NCBI GenBank assembly: GCA_900752345.1
Contig: CAADVA010000258.1
Location: forward strand, 1-10,118
Source: an uncultured Collinsella sp.
GTDB lineage: Bacteria > Actinomycetota > Coriobacteriia > Coriobacteriales > Coriobacteriaceae
Direction: 5' to 3'
Length of the DNA stretch: 10,118 nt
The position numbers and the translations under genes were made by a program. Below are positions 5,885 to 10,118 of this stretch, piece after piece; within the stretch, counting starts at the first letter, position 1; every line of letters begins with the position of its first letter. The notes under the pieces are model-generated. The model was given only the letters and a program-made list of their open reading frames with translations. It made no database searches and was not told where the DNA came from.

Positions 5885-8623
5885 CTAGGCGTTCTTTGCA
5901 GGCTTTTTCTTCTTGCTGGGCATCGAGACCTTGATGCCTTGGGCCGATTTGGTCACACGCGAGCGAGTGACGCCCGTGCCCTTCTTTTTCTTGGGCTGGG
6001 CCTTTTCCACACCCTCGAGCGCGCGAACCTCGGCCTCGCGAGCGGTGCGCTCCTCACGGCGCTGCGCCATACCGGCGGCGACGCGCTTGGCAAAACGCCG
6101 GGCAGTTGAGCCCGTCGAGCTCACCTTGCCGCCACCACGACCCAGACGGACGCGAACGCCACGGCCAAAGCCGGTGGCAGCATGGCGACGACGCGGCTCA
6201 AGCGAATCCATCATCGTGGCGAGCTTAAAGAACACCGTGCAGGTAAAGACGACGATCGCCAGCAAGATAACGGCCTCGCCCATCGACAGGTTGGCGATGG
6301 ACAGCAGCTGCGGGAATCCGATAACACCCGCCAGGATGCCGACGACGACAAACACAAAAAGCACCACACGCAAGGGCGTAAGCGGCTGCGAGATACGCCA
6401 GATCAGACTCACGCTCGCCGCACACGACGTAAGCAGGCACATGGTCGAAAGCGTGAGCTGGTTAAAGCCAAACACGCGCGCTACAAAGATATCGAGCGCC
6501 GCAGCCATAATAACCGCCAGTGAAGCCGGCAACGCACGCTTGAGCACGTTGGTCAAGAATGACCCCTTCACGCGGGCGTTGTTGGGCTCCAAACCCAGCA
6601 CAAAGCCCGGCGCGCCGATGCAGAAGAAGTTGATGAGTGTCATCTGAATCGGCTCGAAGGGATACGGCGGAAACGCGATGCACAGCGCCGCCAAGCCCAT
6701 CGAGAACAGCGTCTTGGTCAGAAACAGCGCCGCAGAGCGCTGCAAGTTGTTGATGGAGCGACGGCCCTCGGCCACCACGGCGGGCATCGAGGCAAAATCA
6801 TTGTCGACCAGCACGATCTCGGCCACGTTGCGCGCGGCATCGGAGCCGGCGGCCATGGCCACGGAGCAGTCTGCCTCCTTGAGCGCCAGCACGTCGTTGA
6901 CGCCGTCGCCCGTCATGGCAACGGTATGGTCGCGACGCTTGAGCGCCTGCACGAGTTCGCGCTTCTGTTGCGGGGTCACGCGACCAAAGACGTGATAGCG
7001 GTCAACCGCCGCATCAATCTTGGACGGCGTATCGAGCGTCGTGGCGTCGACGTAGGCATCGGCCCCCGGAACGCCCACCACGCGCGCAATCGACGACACC
7101 GTGCGTGGGTCGTCGCCGCTAATCACGTTGAGGGTCACGCCCTGCTCGTTAAAGTAGCCGATGGTCTCGGCGGCCGAGGAGCGGATCTCATCGCGAATGG
7201 TCACAAAGCCCACAGGCTCTGCCTCGCCCAACATATCGCCGTCGGGCGTAAAGCCATCCACACGGGCCACCACAAGCACGCGGCAGGTATCGGCGAGCTC
7301 GGCCACACGGTTCTCGACCTGCGCAAAGGCGCGCTCCGAAAGCACAAATTGCGCCGCGCCCATCACATAGGAGCCCTGCGAAAACGACGCACCGCTCCAC
7401 TTTTTGGACGACGAGAACGGAATGACAGACAGCGGCTCGGACACCTCGACCGGACGATCGGCGTAGTAGTTGAGCAGCGCCTGGCAGGTCTCGTTGGCAT
7501 CTGCCGAGGTCGCACGTGCCACGTTGGCAAGCGCAAAATCGAGCACCGTGGTCTCGACGGGGACAGATACCTCGCTCTCCCCCGCGCCCATGCCAACGCC
7601 CTCAACAGGCAGCGGGTAGGTACCCTCGACCTCCATACGGCCCGAGGTAATGGTGCCCGTCTTGTCCAGGCACAGCACGTCGACGCGCGCGAGCGTCTCG
7701 ATACAGTAGAGCTGCTGCGCGAGTACCTTGCGGCGCGCCAGACGCACCGTGGCGATGGCAAGCACCGACGAAGTCAGCAGCACCAGGCCCTGCGGAATCA
7801 TGCCCAAAAGAGCGCCCACCGTAGACAGCAGCGCCGACGAAGGCACGCGACCGACAAGCAGCTCGGAAAAACACCACGAAAGCGCGCTATCGCCCGGCGT
7901 ACCGGCGGCATCCCACAGCTCGCTCACGCTCGAGGCAAAGAGCGCCAGGCCGAGCGGAATCATAATGAGGCTCGCAAAGCGCACGATGGCGTTGAGCGCA
8001 TTCATGATCTCGGAATTGACCTTTTTGACGTACTTGGCCTCGTTGTTGATCTTGGCCACGTAGTTGTCGGCGCCAACATGGATCACGCGGGCGCGCAGCA
8101 GACCCGAGTCGATAAAGCTGCCGCTCATGAGCTCGGAGCCAGGCTGCTTTTTGATGAGATCGCTCTCGCCCGTCAGCAGGCTCTCGTTCACGAGTGCCTC
8201 GCCCGAAACCACCACGGCGTCGGCCGGAATCTGGTCACCGCGCCCCAAGCGGATGATGTCATCGAGCACGATCTGGTCCAAGTCGAGCTCCACCTCGGCA
8301 CCGTCGCGCACCGCGATGGCCTTCTTAGAGGTCAGCAGCGTAAGCTTATCGACCATCTTCTTGGAGCGCATGGACTGAATGACGCCGATGGCGGTATTCA
8401 AAAACACCACGAACAGGAACGTCAGGTTCTTAAACGAACCGGTCAGCAACACCAAAATCGCCAAGACAGCGTTGATCAAGTTAAACAGCGTGCAGAGGTT
8501 CTCGATGATGAGCTCGCGGACCGATTTGGTCTTGAGCTCCATGTTGCGGTTGATCTTACCGGCGGCGATGCGCTCCTCGACCTCGGCGGTCGAAAGCCCG
8601 CGCTCGATATCCGTTGCTGCCAT
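5885..8623 (-). CDS. Cation-transporting P-type ATPase, CtpE/Exp7 type (probable Ca2+ transporter)
   Basis: This is a P-type ATPase that couples ATP hydrolysis to cation movement across the cell membrane. The 912-residue form has all catalytic motifs: actuator TGES at 151-154, phosphorylation DKTGT at 320-324 (acceptor Asp 320), nucleotide-binding KWSG at 408-411, and hinge TGDGVND at 571-577. About ten membrane helices are seen, including TM4 at about 265-291 and TM6 MTLINFFCIGAPGF at 661-674. The segment RLARRKVLAQQL...LARVDVLCLDKTGT and NFF-IG-P-F-LGLEPN resemble mycobacterial CtpE, a Ca2+ transporter, and streptococcal Exp7 (family knowledge). TM4 reads IPQGL where such pumps usually have PEGL. 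A roughly 100-residue tail (809-912) is extremely basic. The ATG at 8623 is chosen (GGGA 6 nt upstream, MAATDIERG); 8635 is possible. The reading frame upstream enters the tRNA terminator and tRNA, so longer starts are excluded. Substrate is inferred. Confidence 0.9.
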   Translation of the reverse strand: MAATDIERGLSTAEVEERIAAGKINRNMELKTKSVRELIIENLCTLFNLINAVLAILVLLTGSFKNLTFLFVVFLNTAIGVIQSMRSKKMVDKLTLLTSKKAIAVRDGAEVELDLDQIVLDDIIRLGRGDQIPADAVVVSGEALVNESLLTGESDLIKKQPGSELMSGSFIDSGLLRARVIHVGADNYVAKINNEAKYVKKVNSEIMNALNAIVRFASLIMIPLGLALFASSVSELWDAAGTPGDSALSWCFSELLVGRVPSSALLSTVGALLGMIPQGLVLLTSSVLAIATVRLARRKVLAQQLYCIETLARVDVLCLDKTGTITSGRMEVEGTYPLPVEGVGMGAGESEVSVPVETTVLDFALANVARATSADANETCQALLNYYADRPVEVSEPLSVIPFSSSKKWSGASFSQGSYVMGAAQFVLSERAFAQVENRVAELADTCRVLVVARVDGFTPDGDMLGEAEPVGFVTIRDEIRSSAAETIGYFNEQGVTLNVISGDDPRTVSSIARVVGVPGADAYVDATTLDTPSKIDAAVDRYHVFGRVTPQQKRELVQALKRRDHTVAMTGDGVNDVLALKEADCSVAMAAGSDAARNVAEIVLVDNDFASMPAVVAEGRRSINNLQRSAALFLTKTLFSMGLAALCIAFPPYPFEPIQMTLINFFCIGAPGFVLGLEPNNARVKGSFLTNVLKRALPASLAVIMAAALDIFVARVFGFNQLTLSTMCLLTSCAASVSLIWRISQPLTPLRVVLFVFVVVGILAGVIGFPQLLSIANLSMGEAVILLAIVVFTCTVFFKLATMMDSLEPRRRHAATGFGRGVRVRLGRGGGKVSSTGSTARRFAKRVAAGMAQRREERTAREAEVRALEGVEKAQPKKKKGTGVTRSRVTKSAQGIKVSMPSKKKKPAKNA

Positions 8624-8651
8624 ACCACGTCCCATCACGTCGCGTCGGTAT

Positions 8652-8687
8652 AAGAAAACCGCCCGGACCATGCGAGGTTCGGACGGT
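8652..8687 (-). terminator. Intrinsic terminator of the tRNA-Arg transcript
   Basis: On the minus strand an 11-bp stem (8676-8686 with 8659-8669; one A-C mismatch and one G-U pair) with a 6-nt loop is followed by TTTTCTT (8652-8658). It begins 12 nt after the encoded CCA of the tRNA. Its position fixes the ATPase start downstream of it. Confidence 0.85.
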
Positions 8688-8698
8688 CTTACGTTCGA

Positions 8699-8775
8699 TG
8701 GTGCCCCATGTTGGATTCGAACCAACGGCCTTCTGCTCCGGAGGCAGACGCTCTAATCCCCTGAGCTAATAGGGC
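8699..8775 (-). tRNA. tRNA-Arg (anticodon CCG), CCA encoded
   Basis: The 77-nt minus-strand sequence folds as a cloverleaf. The acceptor stem is GCCCTAT with ATGGGGC (one G-U), then discriminator A and an encoded CCA at 8699-8701. The D arm is TAGCTCAGGGGATTAGAGC. The anticodon stem TCTGC/GCAGA closes the loop CTCCGGA, giving anticodon CCG, which reads the Arg codon CGG. The T arm contains GGTTCGAATCC. It stands alone with its own promoter and terminator. tRNA genes are common integration sites, but I see no repeat of its 3' end elsewhere in the window. Confidence 0.97.
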
Positions 8776-8786
8776 GAACGGTTTGC

Positions 8787-8816
8787 ATTATACCCAAGTG
8801 CGCCACGGGCTAACAA
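8787..8816 (-). promoter_or_regulatory. tRNA-Arg promoter
   Basis: On the minus strand a perfect -10 TATAAT (8787-8792) lies 18 bp from TTGTTA (8811-8816), which matches the -35 at 4 of 6 positions. The -10 is 11 nt from the mature tRNA 5' end, giving a very short leader, as is usual for tRNA genes. Confidence 0.85.
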
Positions 8817-8895
8817 AAGAATAGAAAAAGCTTTGCAATTACGTGGGAGACACGGCGCAAAGGCACACTTTAGAACGCAAAAGTGAAACAATTAG

Positions 8896-8901
8896 TATAA
8901 A
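8896..8901 (+). promoter_or_regulatory. Candidate -10 box of the aroF-tyrA promoter
   Basis: TATAAA (in ttagtataaac) is the best plus-strand -10 in the 8776-8979 gap, 78 nt before the aroF start. There is no good -35 at 16-18 bp. A short inverted repeat, cacttt/aaagtg (8866-8871, 8880-8885), lies where a -35 or an operator would be expected. The rest of 8817-8865 is AT-rich and shows nothing else. Confidence 0.45.
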
Positions 8902-8921
8902 CTCACATGCACCATATATGC

Positions 8922-8946
8922 ACGGCTCGCGATGCGGGCCGTTTTT
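8922..8946 (+). terminator. Attenuator-like hairpin with T-run in the aroF leader
   Basis: A 9-bp stem, acggctcgc (8922-8930) with gcgggccgt (8934-8942), one G-U pair and a 3-nt loop, is followed by TTTTT (8942-8946). It lies between the candidate promoter and the aroF start, ending 33 nt before the ATG. The shape is that of an intrinsic terminator, so transcription into aroF must either read through or be controlled here. No competing antiterminator stem is obvious by eye. Confidence 0.65.
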
Positions 8947-8979
8947 GCAAAAGTTATCCATCGAGGTGAGAGGCACAAC

Positions 8980-10002
8980 ATGATTGCAATTTTAAAGCAG
9001 AGCGCCAGCGACGAGGCCGTCGGCCATATCGTCAGCTGGATTGAGAAGAAGGGTCTCAAGACCGACGTCTCGCGCGGCGAGAACGAGACCATCATCGGCC
9101 TGGTGGGCGATACGACCAAGATTGACCCGTTCCTGCTCGAGTCCATGGATGTCGTCGAGCGCGTGCAGCGCGTTTCCGAGCCTTTTAAGCGTGCCAACCG
9201 CAAATTCCACCCCGAGGACTCCGTCATCGACTGCGGTCACGGCGTCAAGATTGGCGGCGACCAGTTCCAGGTCATCGCCGGCCCCTGCTCCGTCGAGGGC
9301 GAGAACCTCATTCGCATCGCACGCCGCGTAAAGGCCGCCGGCGCCACGATGCTGCGCGGTGGCGCCTACAAGCCCCGCACTTCCCCGTACGCCTACCAAG
9401 GCATGGGTCCCGCCGGCCTGGACCTGCTGTGCGAGGCATCCGCCGAGCTCGACATGCCGATCGTCACCGAGATCATGGATCCGCGCGACGTGCAGGTTTT
9501 CTTGGATAAAAAGATCGACGTCATGCAGATTGGCGCCCGCAACGCGCAGAACTTCCCCCTGCTCAAGGAGGTCGGCAAGACCCAGACTCCGATCTTGCTT
9601 AAGCGCGGCATGTCCGGCACGATCGACGAGCTGCTCATGGCCGCCGAGTACATCATGAGCGAGGGCAACGACAACGTCATCCTGTGCGAGCGCGGTATCC
9701 GCACCTTCGAGACCCGCACCCGCAACACCTTCGACCTCAACGCCGTGCCGGTGCTGCACCACCTGTCGCACCTGCCCGTCGTCGCCGCCCCCAGCCACGC
9801 CACCGGCTACACCCGCTACGTTGAGCCCATGGCGCTCGCTGCGACCGCCTGCGGTGCCAACGGCCTGGAGATCGAGGTCCACGACGAGCCGAGCCGCGCC
9901 TGGTCCGACGGCGCCCAGGCCCTCACCCCCGATCAGTTCGACGACACCATGCGCCGCATCCGAGCCATCCGCGAGGTTGTCTGCCAAGAGACCATGGAGT
10001 AG
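8980..10002 (+). CDS. aroF: 3-deoxy-7-phosphoheptulonate (DAHP) synthase, AroF/AroA-beta type with N-terminal regulatory domain
   Basis: This enzyme joins phosphoenolpyruvate and erythrose 4-phosphate to make DAHP, the first step of the shikimate pathway, in the cytoplasm. The 340-residue protein has a ferredoxin-like N-terminal domain (about 1-70, starting MIAILKQSASDEAVGHI) of the kind that binds Tyr or Phe in Thermotoga DAHP synthase, then the TIM barrel. Conserved sites are GPCSVE (101-106, metal Cys103), RGGAYKPRTSPYAYQG (126-141), LLKRG (206-210), PSHATG (271-276, metal His273), EIEVH (297-301, metal Glu299) and SDGAQALTP (309-317, metal Asp310), matching the Thermotoga metal ligands. 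The usual VDPSH reads AAPSH here. The ATG at 8980 has GAGAGG 6 nt upstream; a longer reading from 8932 would start in the loop of the leader hairpin. The tyrA start follows after 2 bp. Confidence 0.95.
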   Translation: MIAILKQSASDEAVGHIVSWIEKKGLKTDVSRGENETIIGLVGDTTKIDPFLLESMDVVERVQRVSEPFKRANRKFHPEDSVIDCGHGVKIGGDQFQVIAGPCSVEGENLIRIARRVKAAGATMLRGGAYKPRTSPYAYQGMGPAGLDLLCEASAELDMPIVTEIMDPRDVQVFLDKKIDVMQIGARNAQNFPLLKEVGKTQTPILLKRGMSGTIDELLMAAEYIMSEGNDNVILCERGIRTFETRTRNTFDLNAVPVLHHLSHLPVVAAPSHATGYTRYVEPMALAATACGANGLEIEVHDEPSRAWSDGAQALTPDQFDDTMRRIRAIREVVCQETME

Positions 10003-10004
10003 CC

Positions 10005-10118
10005 ATGGGTACGGTGAGAAACGCGCGCGTTAACCAGGGCGGCCCCAAGTGCGCCGGCATCGTCGGCCTTGGCCTCATCGGCGGCAGCTTCGCACGCGGC
10101 TATGCGCAGGCGGGCGTC
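10005..10118 (+). CDS. tyrA: Prephenate dehydrogenase (partial, N-terminus only)
   Basis: Only the first 38 codons lie in the window. After a short leader (MGTVRNARVNQGGPKC) comes AGIVGLGLIGGSFARGY, the NAD(P)-binding Rossmann motif GxGxxG in the GLGLIGGS form that is characteristic of prephenate and arogenate dehydrogenases (family knowledge). The enzyme makes 4-hydroxyphenylpyruvate on the way to tyrosine. GGAG inside the last codons of aroF lies 6 nt upstream of the ATG, and the gap to the aroF stop is 2 bp, so the two are translationally coupled. The pairing with DAHP synthase supports the call. Other Rossmann dehydrogenases are possible but less likely. Confidence 0.85.
   Translation, partial: MGTVRNARVNQGGPKCAGIVGLGLIGGSFARGYAQAGV

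Noticed and set aside
6926..8653. 575-residue open frame on the plus strand opposite the ATPase
   Set aside because: The minus strand carries intact P-type ATPase motifs throughout. The antisense product is His/Arg/Gly-rich and has no ribosome site or recognisable motif.
8624..8725. Longer N-terminus of the ATPase starting inside the tRNA gene
   Set aside because: It would read through the tRNA 3' half and its intrinsic terminator. The residues encoded there do not resemble the family N-terminus.
8699..8775. tRNA-Arg as an integration site for a mobile element
   Set aside because: No duplicate of the tRNA 3' end, no integrase and no foreign-looking genes are present in the window.
8907..8923. 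Direct repeat atgcac (8907-8912, 8918-8923) as an operator
   Set aside because: Six-base repeats of this kind are expected by chance, and no second feature supports regulator binding here.
8954..8962. ttatccatc as a DnaA box
   Set aside because: It differs from TTATNCACA at two positions, stands alone, and lies in the aroF leader rather than an AT-rich origin region.

Overview
The base composition, gene content and frequent TTG/GTG starts suggest a high-GC actinobacterium of the Coriobacteriia, with a Collinsella-like gut organism the best guess. That placement is an inference from protein style and gene order; no marker in the window proves it. Nearly all of the window is well-formed chromosomal housekeeping sequence. 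I see no insertion sequence, prophage, CRISPR array or toxin-antitoxin pair.

Minus strand, read from right to left. A tRNA-Arg(CCG) with encoded CCA, its own promoter and an intrinsic terminator (8652-8816) is followed by a large P-type cation ATPase of the CtpE/Exp7 type (8623-5885). A perfect 26-bp inverted repeat follows at 5797-5873. Next come three genes: a membrane-anchored double zinc-ribbon protein (5698-4544), a cytosolic cyclophilin-type peptidyl-prolyl isomerase with a good promoter (4438-3896), and a TPR protein with one membrane span (3884-2580). A GC-rich hairpin (2525-2557) then separates these from the cell-shape operon mreB-mreC-mreD (2464 to beyond base 1), whose last gene runs off the left edge.

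Plus strand. Diverging from the tRNA is an aromatic amino acid operon: a DAHP synthase of the single-domain AroF type with an N-terminal regulatory domain (8980-10002), followed after 2 bp by the start of a prephenate dehydrogenase that runs off the right edge. The aroF leader holds a compact hairpin plus T-run that looks like an attenuator.

The genes fall into three jobs: envelope shape (MreBCD, possibly with the two single-pass membrane proteins), ion transport (the ATPase), and entry into and tyrosine branch of aromatic amino acid synthesis (aroF-tyrA). No undescribed multi-gene system is evident. The observations most worth a second look are the long palindrome at 5797-5873, a perfect hairpin with a T-run inside the start of mreC, the attenuator-like aroF leader, and a Glu-to-Gln change at the ion-site motif of the ATPase.
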